Source: Thermomucor indicae-seudaticae (Eukaryota > Mucoromycota > Mucoromycetes > Mucorales > Lichtheimiaceae). From it: a DNA stretch of 25,927 nucleotides. A program made the position numbers and the translations under genes. Below, piece after piece: positions 1-15,200 of this stretch (positions within the stretch are counted from its first letter, which is position 1; each line of letters opens with the position of its first letter). Location of the stretch: NCBI GenBank assembly GCA_000787465.1, contig JSYX01000506.1, positions 1 through 25,927 on the forward strand, written 5' to 3'. The notes beneath the pieces are model-generated. The model was not told where the DNA came from. It did not search any database and worked only from the letters and a program-made list of their open reading frames with translations.

Positions 1-282
1 GAATTTCGATTTAAGGGGGAGCATTGTACAATGAACCGTTATGGTTTCCATAACCATAATCGTACTGTGGCGTATTTGTCCAAGCACCTTTCAGAAAAGG
101 AGAGAGCACAGCTAGGTGCGGTAGTTCGTTCAGACCGCACAGTTCAGCCAAAGGCTGCTGTCGTTGGTGTCAACACACAAACACATGAAATCAGGCAGTC
201 TGTACGGGCGATAAATCCGATCCTCGGCAACAACCACCGTACCGCCTACGAGCTGAAGAAGTTGAGGGGGCGACAGGTATGA
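1..282 (+). pseudogene. Fragment of a MULE/FAR1-like transposase N-terminal region, cut by the window edge
   Basis: The frame is open from base 1 and ends in TGA at 280-282, so the start lies outside the window. The visible peptide has a zinc-binding-like His-rich stretch (FHNHNRT), then a helical part (LSEKERAQL) and a block ending in NPILGNNHRTAYELKKLRGRQ. This order resembles the region just after the zinc-finger of Mutator-like transposases in fungi and plants (recalled family pattern, not searched). A GT donor-like site (CAG|GTATGA) sits at 277, but the nearest acceptor that keeps the frame would give an intron of only 29 bp, so I regard the gene as broken here. A further in-frame piece, EFFKIQDEATWW, follows to about 341 and stops at TAG. 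It may be a remnant of an autonomous element, and no intact catalytic domain is visible. Confidence 0.35.
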
Positions 283-391
283 GCAGACGTGGAGACCTCT
301 TTCAGGAGTTCTTTAAAATTCAGGATGAAGCTACATGGTGGTAGTCAACGTTTTGAAGGTGTCGTTTATGATTGCGTTCTGATCCCCATTA

Positions 392-857
392 ATGGAGAAA
401 TATGCAGACTTTGCGGCTTTTCCTGTTATCACGGATGTGACTTATAAGGCTATTGAGAAAGGCTGCGGTGCATCTTCGAACATACTTGCCTGGCCTGGAG
501 GACAAGGTCTATGATGCCATTTGCAAATTTTTGAAAAGGGGCCAAGTTGTTACGCGGTGGGACCCCGATAACATGACGCAATCGTTGGTAGAGAAAGCAA
601 AAGCACCTCCAAACTTGCCCGAGTCGGCGTTGTTCACTGAAGTCCTTGCTGCCACGATACTCAAACTGCCAGCGCATGGACAGAAGCTGAAGGAGTATAA
701 CGATGCATTGCAGAAAATATCTTCTCGGCGCGTAAAAAGAGATATCAAAAAGTTCATCACGGAAGAGAGAAGCCAACTGGGGAGGTCGTTAGGCAGCCTG
801 ACTATTGTTGACAGTAGCGATGGAGAGCGCGGTGTTGAAACTCGTGAAAAATTGTGA
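392..857 (+). pseudogene. Unidentified broken coding block, possibly mobile-element derived
   Basis: Two overlapping frames read like one protein. The first starts at ATG 392 (MEKYADFAAFPVITDVTYKA). A +1 shift near 450-455 then leads into a frame that runs to TGA 855-857 and includes LRTYLPGLEDKVYDAICKFL, TRWDPDNMTQSLVEKA and a basic helical segment, ISSRRVKRDIKKFI. The composition looks like real, charged and globular coding sequence rather than chance. I do not recognise the family. It lies between a MULE-like fragment and a Tnp2-type element and has lost its frame once, so I treat it as remnant coding DNA. It could be a later part of the same element as the fragment at the left edge. No promoter or poly(A) signal could be assigned. 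Confidence 0.35.
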
Positions 858-1005
858 AAGAGGGTTCAATAGAATTTATTTATATTCAGGAATAACATTA
901 AAAATTGTGCAAAAACGTGCTACGTATGCTTACGAGTAGTATTAAAGATCATGAAAAGCTGTTATTTATTTTTACGTAAATATACGTTATTAAGTGCTGT
1001 TTTTA

Positions 1006-1964
1006 CTAACTACTATGTCTGCCGCGTCCGCTTCCACGACCACGACCACGTCCTCTTCCTCCTCCTCTGCCTTGGCTTGTCTCTCCTCCCCTATTACGTC
1101 TTGACCTGGCGCTTGCGTTGTCGGCAGCAACGGTCTCGCTTGTGTTTTCTTCAATCGCCGTCGGCTGCTCGGAGGAAGCAGTACTAGATTAAAATCAATA
1201 AATAGATCAATATCTACCTGCGCGATTGGTAACGTTTGACGCTCTTGCTGACAATTAGTCAACAATGAAAAGGAAACAATGATATACATACGTTTCCGGA
1301 ATGCTTCCAGATGCAGACGTAATGAGCTGATTACTACCATATTGTCAATGTAAAAGTTAGAGAGCGAACACGCGGCGACGTTTATACAGATCAAACATGC
1401 CTGACGGCGCGCCGTTGTTTCCTTCTCCGGTGGCCGTGTCGGTTGCCCCATTTCTCGGACAGTATGTGCTCCGAGCACCAATTGCGCTCGTAGTGTTGGA
1501 GCATTATTCCTGTTTTGTCTTGTACAATTTTTTTCAAAGGAATCGATCGTAGAAGATCGTTCTTCCTTGCTGACTCTCGCCCATGTGGTGGAATACATGT
1601 TGCCCGGGTCCATTCTTCGTGCGAGCTGGTCAATTGATATGTTGGCTATTTCCTTAATCGTGGCGACCAAGGCAACACGCCTTGGCATCTCCATGTCCCC
1701 GTTGGGATCGACGACTCCGCAAATGTCTTCCTCCTTGATATCCTTGACCTTTCGCTTTCCATTGATGCAAATGGTAGTCGGCCGAGATATGATATTTACG
1801 TGGGTCGTTATTGTGTCTGGAGTCGATCCGCTAAGGGCTGTAGACGTTCCCGCTTCATGCAAAGCATCCGTCATTCGCTGTTGGTTTTGGCTGAGTTCGC
1901 CAATTACATTGGCTATAGAAGCCAGTGCATGCCTAATAGCTTGTAAGTCAGAATTGCTCGCCAT
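1006..1964 (-). pseudogene. Accessory gene of the Tnp2-type transposon, Gly-Arg-rich C-terminus, one-base frameshift
   Basis: The gene starts at ATG 1964 (MASNSDLQAIRHALASI), which begins a helical N-terminal part. A conserved-looking core follows, including GKRKVKDIKEEDICGVVD and ISIDQLARRMDPGN. In a run of seven T on the plus strand (1528-1534) the coherent reading changes frame: downstream the sensible peptide is in the other frame (IMLQHYERNWCSEHILSEKW, then a basic RRRKQRR patch). This fits a one-base insertion in a homopolymer. After that, likely introns at 1327-1396, 1248-1291 and possibly 1184-1217 (only 34 bp, so tentative) lead to a last exon at 1006-1183. It encodes a tail of repeated GRG units ending in SGRGRHSS. 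If the introns are ignored, the unspliced frame gives an odd acidic/valine-rich tail instead. I infer a nucleic-acid-binding partner of the divergent transposase; the family is not recognised. Confidence 0.45.
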
Positions 1965-2014
1965 AGCAGAAGTAAAGAAGAAAGCGAAGCAGCATCTGTA
2001 TCCTCATCCCACTG

Positions 2015-2027
2015 TATTTATATAAAA
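2015..2027 (-). promoter_or_regulatory. TATA box of the minus-strand accessory gene
   Basis: Read on the minus strand this is TTTTATATAAATA, about 51-63 bp upstream of ATG 1964. The spacing is like that of other genes in the window (for example the MFS gene). Confidence 0.5.
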
Positions 2028-2405
2028 TCAAGACTTGTGCGAGACAATTTTCCAAGTGAAACCGCTTGAATTCATGGTCGCTGGCTAGAAAGGAAGGCCC
2101 TAAGAATCTGCGAAGAAGTTACAGTACACGCGTGATATATAAGATATCTGATAAATCGTTATTCTCGATATACTGATCGACGTCTAAAGCACGGATTTGC
2201 TTTTTCAAGGCGTATATACACTTGATATAACGATAGTCTTGACGTAACCATCGTATTTTTCCGTCATGGACACTATCATATATCGCGCGGGCAATATGCG
2301 TACAATCGCCCTTGTTAGTTTCATCTCAGTTAATTCCAAGCGCTCGTTTACGTGTAGCAATTTCGAGGAACCTATCGTGTTTGTGAAGTGAAACTACCCG
2401 CTACC

Positions 2406-2415
2406 TATATATATT
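2406..2415 (+). promoter_or_regulatory. TATA box of the Tnp2-type transposase gene
   Basis: TATATATATT lies about 65-75 bp upstream of ATG 2481 and overlaps an inverted CCAAT box (ATTGG). It faces the transposase gene. Confidence 0.45.
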
Positions 2416-2480
2416 GGTTGCGCTCGAGGGCCTGGGTGTAAAATAACTTTGACTTTCACTAACTTTTTCATACTGCAGCC

Positions 2481-5400
2481 ATGCGTCAGTGTATTATATG
2501 CGACCTGTACATCCCTAACAGCGCGTACAACGATCATATCGATCACTGCCTTAGTGCTCGCCGTAGAAAGGACGATGATACCTATGCGAGCAGCAATACC
2601 GAGCGACAGAGTGATATCCCTGACGCAGCAATGGCAGATATCGCTGAAAATAGAAGTGGTACCCAAGGTAGTATTCATCGGTCTTAACTCATGCATGTTT
2701 TCTATCGGTATGGACAGATGATAATGATGAAAACATAGAGAACACGTGTAATATAATCATACCGGCCAGCAACGGCGACGATCAATCGATCATGCCAGCA
2801 ACCGGTGTTCCAGAGGATTACCATGACAGGAGAGATGTATCGGCCTCGGATGACGACGAATAACTAATAATGGACTGCCTTTTTCGAGAGGAACAGTTGC
2901 ATGTTGCTGATGAAGATGAAGATACCGATGCAGAAATGCTGTCGGCTGCTCACATGGCAGAGGAGTCATCCGGTGCACCGCTGTCGTTCAGGGTGCCTAA
3001 ACCACAGAATTTGTCGATCGTGGAACAAAAGAGTTTGGAACTCTATGATCTGATGCATACACACAACATATCTCGAGATGCATACAGTAAGGTCGTCATG
3101 TTTATCAACGAATGGGTTCAAAGTCCAAGCTTTCGTAAGTAACCATTTCAGTGTGGTACCTAGCATACATGGATAGCTTTACTGAGAGATTCCAAAGAGA
3201 GACTTCCCCTTTTAACGCCTCACAGGGCCGAAAACCTGATGATGGAAATACACCCAGTCAACTCTAGAAAGATTGACATGTGCCGGATTGGCTGTGGCCT
3301 CTTCTCCGGTGACGAAATGGCTTGCAGAAAGTGCGGCAGACGGCGATACAAAGACGAAGCGAGGAGAATACCCTTCGCAACAATGACATATTTACCTCTG
3401 GCTGACCAGCTAGCTACGCTCCTTCGACGAGCCGAATCAAGAGCAAAGCTATTCTATGATTACCAGAGAGTGAATGGTGACTGCTGTCGAAAGGACATCT
3501 TCGATGTGATGCCTTTATCGACAAGCAACAAGAACTCTTCAAATCAGAATACGACATTGCGCTGTCGTTGTATGTTGATGGGTTCAAGCCCTTCACACGT
3601 ACGAAGATATCCCTGACTATCGTACACTTGCTGGTGCTAAATCTTCCACCAGAAGAGAGGTACGTTCAAGCAGAGGATGCTTTGAGTTTTCTTTTTTTAA
3701 AAAATAACGATTGATCTAGGTATCTTGAGGAGAATATGTTGTAGGTCGCTATCATTCCTGTTAATGCAAAAGGTGACAATCTGTTTTCATTTCTTGCGCC
3801 GCTGTTCGACGAGCTGAAGCTGCTTCAAACCAATGGTTTACATGTCGTCGGATCTGACGGTATTGAGACGCGGGCCACGGTGCATCTCCTTCTGGCTTCT
3901 GGGGATATGCCGGGTGTTGCAGCGCTTTGTGGACACGCAGGGCATCAGTCAAATTACGGGTGCCGCATATGCTTAATCAAGACAACATCGTTGACAAGCC
4001 CATCAGGAAAGGGAGAAGGCAGATATTTCCCCGGAGAAATTGATCTTGATGAAGAGCGTGACGCGGTTGCCTTTGAGAAGGGTGACGAGGTGAGCCACTG
4101 GGATCGTTTTGGTTAATCTAGACAAAATCATCTAATGCGTTTTCCCACTACGTGAACTATGATAGGAGCGCGGGATCATCCGGCCAACACCATTTGCAGC
4201 TTTACACTCGTTCCATGGCCCATTTTTCTTTGGCATCAACAAGATGCACCTTATCGGGTGCAATCCAGGTCCACAGCTATTGGAAATGATGGACACAGAG
4301 AGCAACACAGTTTTTCCCCTCTGCAACCAGAGTTTGAAAGAAATCGGAATAGCCATGGAAAAGGGAAACAGCATGTTACCCAGTACTTTCGACGGGAGAG
4401 TTATAGGTGACTTCTCATCTGTACGGGTAAAAGCGGTTTAGATATCCCAACGACACATTGCATATCAAATTTTCTCAAAATATGAGTAGATGTTATTAAA
4501 CGACCGAAGCACGCACGCGCTATCGACTGGATCGATATGGTTCTGTACATCATTCCAACTATTATCGTAGAGCGACTAGAATTAAATGGCTGTCCGACGG
4601 CCGCCATCGATGCATTAGTCGGTTTGGTTGAAGCTTGTGCAACTTCACTCTCTCGGGAAGTCAATGATGAGGATATCACACGCGTGAAACGGTAAGTAAC
4701 GAGGATGTCGGCATCACATTGAGTAATACAGGCATAATCACAATGTTCCACAGACTTCTCGATCAATGGCACATTTTCATGAGAGGTTTTTTGCCGAACA
4801 ACTTGTACACATCGTGTATGCATTACCTAAGGCATTTGCCGCAAGCACTGGCGAAGCTCGGACCAATGAGGATCTATAGTGCAAGGGCGATGGAGAGGAT
4901 AATTGGTTTGTACAGCCGAATTATAAAATCCAAGGTTGCGTATTTCGGCATGCCGTGATTTTCGCAGGACACGGATCACACGCACAGCATCGACCAGTCA
5001 GCTGCGCGGGATACGCCCAGCAGAGTATACGCGGTAAGCACCGTAGCCGAAGATCCTGAGCTATGGGACATAGTTCGCGATGAAACCAATGTAGCGGAAT
5101 ACGGCGCAAGACATGACGTTAATCTGCGCTTGCACTTACGAAAGTATTGGCGACGCATTATCCGCTCCAGAGCCTTGCCGGTCATCGGTGAAGACGTCGT
5201 TTTTGGCAGCCGTATGTGCGCTTACGGTACAGTTTTCGATTCAGCATTTCATATGAACAACCGCGCGAAAAAACCATCCACTTTGGTGAAGCGTTCGATA
5301 TGTGTTGATAAATACGCGCTAGTCCCTTCCAAAGAGCCTGCGCTAGAGTGGCAGACATTTTTCGGGGAATGTCTTCCGTTTTTTGCGCATACATACAAGG

Positions 5401-5708
5401 GTGAGCTATCAGACAAGCCCCTAATAGAAAAAGCCTAACATCTCGCTTTAGATGAACGCCTTGCTTTAGATGAAGAACGAATTTTGGTGCTGTTACGGAT
5501 ATTCACTAATGTGCAGGTCAATTCATACGGCATGCCTCATATCACAAGAAGTGCGCGGAATGATGGCAAACTTTACGTTGCAGATGCTGATTGCATCGAC
5601 TGTCTTGTTGGCTGCATGCCATCTTCAATCCACGCGGGAAAAGGGTACATCTTGTTTCCTGATCTAAAACCCCGCAATTTAGCCATAGGTGACACGAAAA
5701 AGATATGA
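2481..5708 (+). pseudogene. Tnp2/CACTA-like DNA transposase (Transposase_21 type), ten exons, inactivated
   Basis: By-eye exons are 2481-2667, 2718-2836, 2897-3134, 3177-3659, 3720-4089, 4166-4406, 4490-4691, 4754-4934, 4968-5400 and 5452-5708. The N-terminus has a Cys/His pattern (MRQCIICDLYIP...HIDHC) like a zinc finger, then a second Cys-rich part (MCRIGCGLFSG...CRKCG). The Tnp2 signatures follow in order: KDIFD, DIALSLYVDGFKPF, LTIVHLLVLNLPPEER, an acidic/His core (HVVGSDGIETRA ... CGHAGHQSNYGCRICL) and FHGPFFFGINKMHLIG. A DUF4218-like block comes last (YLRHLPQALAKLGPMRIYS, then MERIIGLYSRIIKS). Two lesions are visible: a one-base deletion at about 3506-3508 inside the usual DIFDG motif, and TAG at 3742-3744. 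The summed exons are one base short of a multiple of three, as expected. The 33-bp intron at 4935-4967 is suspiciously short. AATAAA overlaps the stop (5708-5713). Assignment to the Tnp2 superfamily is firm; CACTA versus Plavaka-type is not settled. Confidence 0.8.
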
Positions 5709-5920
5709 ATAAAGTGTGTATAGCTCAAACCGTGTGTTTGAGACAGTAATCACTTGCGTCTACTTGTCATTTACTTTCATCCCATTAGCGGCATGGCTAT
5801 TACAATAAAAGCGCTTATTTATGGGTTAAATAGTTTATGCACACCACGGTCTTTGTCATCGTCAAAGCAACGTAATTAATTTAAACTACCATATTGCTTG
5901 GATTAAAGAATACACATATA

Positions 5921-6172
5921 TTCACATATATTAACGGGTATCCACACGGTTTATCACTACTATTCACTAGAATTTTCGGGTGGAACCGTGTAATGCCGCA
6001 TTTTTCACCGTAATTCACGTTTAACCGGCATTGTAACGCTAGTTAACCCGCTTTCACCCAATTTAACGTATAGCATTCACGGGTATTCACAGATAAACGA
6101 CTCGTGAAATCCTGTTCCAACGATTTGTCACGAAAATTAACGAGGATTCAGGGATTCCACAGGGCTTTTCAC
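5921..6172. repeat. Cluster of TTCAC / TTAAC short repeats, probable subterminal repeats of the Tnp2 element
   Basis: TTCAC occurs at 5921, 5963, 6004, 6014, 6053, 6076, 6086 and 6168, with an inverted copy (GTGAA) at 6104. TTAAC occurs among them at about 5931, 6021, 6043, 6064 and 6137. Several copies share wider context such as ACGGGTATTCAC or GGGTATCCAC. CACTA-type elements are known to carry many short subterminal motifs bound by their own protein, and this field starts about 200 bp after the transposase stop. It is not a simple tandem array. I could not find a matching inverted cluster on the left side or a certain terminal CACTA end. Confidence 0.5.
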
Positions 6173-6189
6173 CTTTATTCATTTTAAAT

Positions 6190-6915
6190 CACCCGAAGTT
6201 TTTCCATGGTGTATGCGTCTCTGCGATTGACTTTATTTCTCGCCAAGTCAAAACGACTACGAACACCACGAATATATGCAAGACTTTTTATCATATGTCA
6301 CTGTATGACAAGATAAAAGCAGCGGTACGCAGTTGCACCAATTCTACTGACGGCTGGACATTCAAAACCGTGGATGGGATACTCGAAGATCAATGAGGTC
6401 AGCCGTAGACAAAGTGTGCGACAAAGTCATACGTCTTGTACCGGCAAGTCAAGGCAGCGGTCCGACTGTGTACGCGTTTGGCATGGATGGCATGCAGTCA
6501 GAAGGGAACACGAAGCATGCGCCTGCCGGAATGGATAACAAATTTGCAAAGCATTTGATACGGTAGATATGCTCAAAATCTTTTGTACATTACTGCAAAA
6601 TTTTAAAGAGTAAACCTGTATTCAGATGCTGTGCAAACCAGCATCCTGTATCCGAAGTGTTGATTCGCATAACGCCGAAGAACACAGTCAATGTGAATAG
6701 CAGGTGGCGTGATATGGGTCGTGTTGCTCTGAAAGCGTTCGTGCACTTTGCAGGTGGTTGACGAGGTATCCGAATGTGAATGGCTTCCTTCGATAGTATG
6801 CCTGGAAACCGTCGGAAGAATCGTCATCCCCAAGGTGCGAACACACGACACGCAATTAATTCCCAGACTTTTGGGCGTCTTGCATGCGCCTGCAAAAGTT
6901 GATATGGCTATAGGA
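6190..6915 (+). pseudogene. Decayed coding region of unknown identity
   Basis: Several open pieces read like one spliced but damaged gene. One frame at about 6200-6393 contains SLYDKIKAAVRSCTNSTDGW and ends at TGA. A second frame from ATG 6393 contains VIRLVPASQGSGPTVYAFG and MDGMQSEGNTKHAPAGMDNK. A plausible intron (about 6566-6623) leads to LIRITPKNTVNVNSRWRDMG, and after another frame change near 6758 comes CLETVGRIVIPKV to TGA near 6924. At least two frame breaks separate these pieces, so it is probably a pseudogene. The AFGMDGM...EGNTKHAP pattern is distinctive, but I do not recognise the family. Its place beside the transposon repeats suggests mobile-element debris or the flank into which the element inserted. 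Confidence 0.35.
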
Positions 6916-6924
6916 AGTTATTGA

Positions 6925-7303
6925 CGCAGCTGTAGCAATCGCTGTACTGTACGCAACAAGTCATATGAAACAAGGCGTGCGATAAGTAGCACTGCGACAG
7001 TTTCCAGAAATGGACTTCTTTTCTGTGGCGCGAGATGACTTCATTTTGCAATTCAAACAATAGAACGGCTGGCAAATGGCGGAAGACTATATAAGGATCC
7101 ATAGAAGCCTGTTGTCTATAGTTGAGTGCTCATATTCATCCTCGCACCCATGGTGTTGCACGGAATTACGGTGTACGCGCGTCCAAAAGTGCACGCGTCT
7201 CCAACCATGCGCAACGCGATACTTGCAGTTTTCAAGCGGAGCGGAATCAAAATCTAGTCTAATACTTTTCCTCCCCTCTTGTCCTCGTCAAGAAAATAGC
7301 AAC
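6925..7303. other. Gap before smc5: remnant sequence and probable smc5 promoter
   Basis: This stretch holds short coding-like scraps (for example VIDAAVAIAVLYATSHMKQG at about 6918-6980) that no longer connect to an ORF, and then the 5' flank of smc5. A TATATAAG element lies at 7088-7095, about 210 bp before the start codon. I see nothing else here that I can support. Confidence 0.35.
7088..7095 (+). promoter_or_regulatory. TATA-like element upstream of smc5
   Basis: TATATAAG lies about 210 bp before ATG 7304. It could set a 5' UTR of roughly 150-180 bases. The assignment is positional only. Confidence 0.3.
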
Positions 7304-12026
<4,723 letters not shown>

Positions 12027-12133
12027 CATTGTAACTCAAAACGCCTCCCTCAGTAAATATATCTCTACTTTAGCTGTTCCGTTTCTTGTAATGTGATTAA
12101 TACAGAACATACGTTTGTTCCTTGACTTATGGC

Positions 12134-12139
12134 AATAAA
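12134..12139 (+). terminator. AATAAA poly(A) signal after smc5
   Basis: AATAAA lies 108 bp after the smc5 stop and about 130 bp before the next start, so it probably ends the smc5 transcript. Confidence 0.4.
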
Positions 12140-12270
12140 TTTTGAGATTCAGATCCAATGTGTGGAGACCCTGCTTTGTCCCACGTTGCCTCAAATACGT
12201 AATGCATCGGCGCGTTTCGTTTAAAAAGTCACTTTCTTTTTCTGCTTTCTTTTACACTTCTGTTTGCAAA

Positions 12271-15200
12271 ATGTCGGCGATTTCGCCATTAAAGGAAAGT
12301 TTCGCACTTGCAGCCAGTGTCGAGGAACGAGAAAAGGTGGTTGCAGAGCTCACCGTCGCAGGATCAAATGATTGGTTCTACTATGAGGGTCTTGTCCTTT
12401 TGCAACGGATACAAGACGCAATCGAGTCTGATGATAGTCGCTCGACTGAAGAGCTGATAAAGAAGATGCGTGAATTATTGGGCCAGTACGCGACCAAGTC
12501 GGATCCGGAGCGGTATGGGTCATTGGAGGCAAGGTTTCATCTATTGACGTACCCAATCAACACCGACGAATCTATCGAGTACATTCACGAGCAGCTTGGT
12601 TTATTAAAAGGGTCAAGGCAGCAGCAAGTCAATAGTAGTTCACCTGAGCCATCATCATTGCCGCCAACCCATCAGTATTATCATCCGACACGTTTGGATC
12701 CGTCCATGGTGGACCCAGTGAACGTCTTGAAACAGTGTTGTTCACAGCGCGACTATTGCACGCTTGAGCCCAAATTGGCGTACTACTATTATGAGGGGGT
12801 AGGCGGCGACGGTAGTCTGAGCGGACAACAAGAACGGGCGCTTCTTGAATGTTTGCTGCGGTACCCAAGCCCAGGTGACAAGGTTGTCCGACGCTTGGCG
12901 GCCTACTACTTGAAAGTTGGATCGTCGTCGTTGGAAAACGAGCTGCTTTCTGGCATGGATCAATTGACTCTTGAGCAGTTGGATTTGTTGCGAGAGCTTG
13001 TGCCTGGTGTGGCCAATGTGCCGCTTTACGTGCGTTGTTACGTGGACAAGCTCGCTCCAGTGCAACAGCGGTTTGATGAAGAGGACTGGGATGACGAGGA
13101 GCACGTCTTGTCGGATTACGTGGACAGGTTGTGGACGTTTGTGAAGACGTTGTCAAAGCGGTTTGATCGTCTCAAATGGATCGTGTTACATTATCGCCTG
13201 CGTGTCCAATGTGTGAGAAAGTGTTTCGAAGACACTGGTGTGTTTCAAGAGTACGCAGTCTGTTTGTTTGTTATACGGTGTGGTACATGTGAGACTCACA
13301 CTAAATGCTTTTTAGGTACCTCGGTTTGCATGGCAAAGGACAAGAGGAGGTAGTGAAGAGAACCATCCGCGGAAGAGAAATGATCGCTTACTTCTTCTCT
13401 TTCCATTGCCCAGGTTCATGTGCCCTACCTTCAAGCGCCAACACCATCGTTGCACAAACAAGTGATTGAAGCCTTCTTGGCAGGCGCGCTCATCCAGGGC
13501 TCGTTCCCCAAAAAGCCTTTGGTGGGCCACCCCGAATATGACGTGGATATCCAACAAGCGCATGCGAAAATGATGCTGATGCACGTACTGGAACCCGAAA
13601 AGACAGACGACGCCACGCCATGGATCAACGTGATCGGACGACAGGCATTTGAACAGTTGATGGAGAAAACGGAGCTTCGATTTGACGTTGCTACTCTGCA
13701 CGTCAAGAGGGCCCGGTTTCCCGAAGAACAAAGTATCAAGCTAGGATTGCAACTAAAGAATATCCCGCACTTGAGCATTCGTGTCTTTCAAGTGGACATG
13801 TTCCAGTACTGGTGCCTGAACCCCAAGGCCACTCGTATGGACAAGGCAGCCAAGAGCATGAACCTCGATGGACTGACGCCCACCTGGGAGAACAGCCATG
13901 TCAGCCATACTTCCCGGTCGCCTCTTCAAATGGTCAATCGCGAGTTCGTGTTTGACTCGCGAGAGTTCCAGGGACGTGGAGCCTGGGTGATTGATTTTGT
14001 GGGTGGTTGTGAGAGTTGTCGAGCTCTCATACAAAAGGTTGGGAAGATATATTTTATTGCTATACCAAATGCTAAAGAAAAGCGAGTTTGAATAGGGTCA
14101 TTTGCGCCACATTGTCCGTGACACCAGTGCCGGTCACCTATTTCGCATTTTTGACGAGCATGACGAGCCGATGCGGAACACTTGCAGAATCTGGTACAAC
14201 AATGAGTATTTCCTGGTAAAGTTTTTGCTGTGTCACGTACATACGTATTGGGACTCATACGAAAAGGCAAGCCCAATGCTTCGGGTGACATTCTGCTACC
14301 GTATGCCCCAGAAGGACAAGCAGGCGAAATACGAATCCTACTGGTGGCCGATGATGGGTTCTGCGAACCTGTCATGTTTTACAGAAAACAAGAAGAGTAT
14401 CGATTGAAAGCCAACTTTTACGTCAACCCTGAAAGTCTGGTACCCAACAAGCAAACCAAGGTAATATCAATTCAAACAAGTCCGTTGTTTTCTGCTGGTC
14501 TAAAGCAACATTAAAGGTTATCGTGACACCCCAACTGTCCATTCATGGTCAACCCGTATCACTGAATCTGCTAAAAAGCGTCCGCTTTTCTGTGGAATCC
14601 GTGAATGCACGCGACGTCAAGAGCGTATTTGCAAAGAATGACTTGACCCTTGTCAAAAACGGATCCAATGAATTGCAGTTTACTGTGCCTGCTTCTGGTA
14701 ATCATCAAGGACGGGTGACCCCACGTATGTACGTAGTAAATGGATCATGTATTGATTTTTTTGCTATATAGTCAAGCGTTTGACGTTTATTCTGAGTGGC
14801 AAAGTAGCGTCTACGTCGACGAAGCAGCCAAGGTTCAGTGTCCAGGATACCGAACAGTTTGTGTTTGATAACCAATCAAGCGAGGACCCAATTGCCAATG
14901 CGCACCTCAGAGCAACTCCGGAAGGCTATTGCGTGTTGATATTGGGCAAAAATGGTCAACAAATAGACTGGATTCTCTCTGAAGTGAATTGTTTATTTAA
15001 ATTTTGGCTATTATCATAGGCGAGCCACAGAAAGGCAAAGTAGCTCAGTTCCAGTTGAAGCATACATTGTTTATCGAGCCCATCCGCGTCGATTTACAGA
15101 GTGATGAAGCCGGTGTGATTCATCTTGGGCCATTGGAGCATATAAGCGCAATAACAGTAACCTCCCCTGCGTACAAGACTTGGTCATTGCTTCAAGCGGA

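Larger units (their letters stand above)
1965..2480. promoter_or_regulatory. Two-way promoter region between the divergent transposon genes
   Basis: This 516-bp gap separates two divergently transcribed genes and holds no convincing ORF. It has a TATA-like element at each end (listed separately), each 50-75 bp from the start codon of the gene it faces. The middle is AT-rich and shows no repeat or hairpin that I could confirm by eye. The arrangement suggests that both genes belong to one element and are expressed together; this is inference. Confidence 0.45.

Noticed and set aside
990..1190. Acidic and valine-rich tail of the unspliced minus-strand frame
   Set aside because: The same DNA in the next frame gives a regular Gly-Arg repeat tail with its own stop at 1006-1008, which is more protein-like.
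2861..2863. In-frame TAA that seemed to be a third lesion in the transposase
   Set aside because: It lies inside a good 60-bp GT-AG intron (2837-2896) with an ACTAAT branch-like site, and splicing keeps the frame.
3135..3225. Apparent frame mismatch if the acceptor CACAG at 3225 is used
   Set aside because: Using the acceptor ATAG at 3176 gives a 42-bp intron and an open, sensible frame (LLRDSKERLPLLTPH).
5921..6172. Possible CRISPR-like array
   Set aside because: Repeats are only five bases, unevenly spaced and in a eukaryotic context; subterminal transposon motifs explain them better.
12629..13156. Long minus-strand ORF (175 codons) under the giant gene
   Set aside because: It is low-complexity (Thr/Pro/Ser/Arg), has no motif, and lies opposite a well-supported exon.
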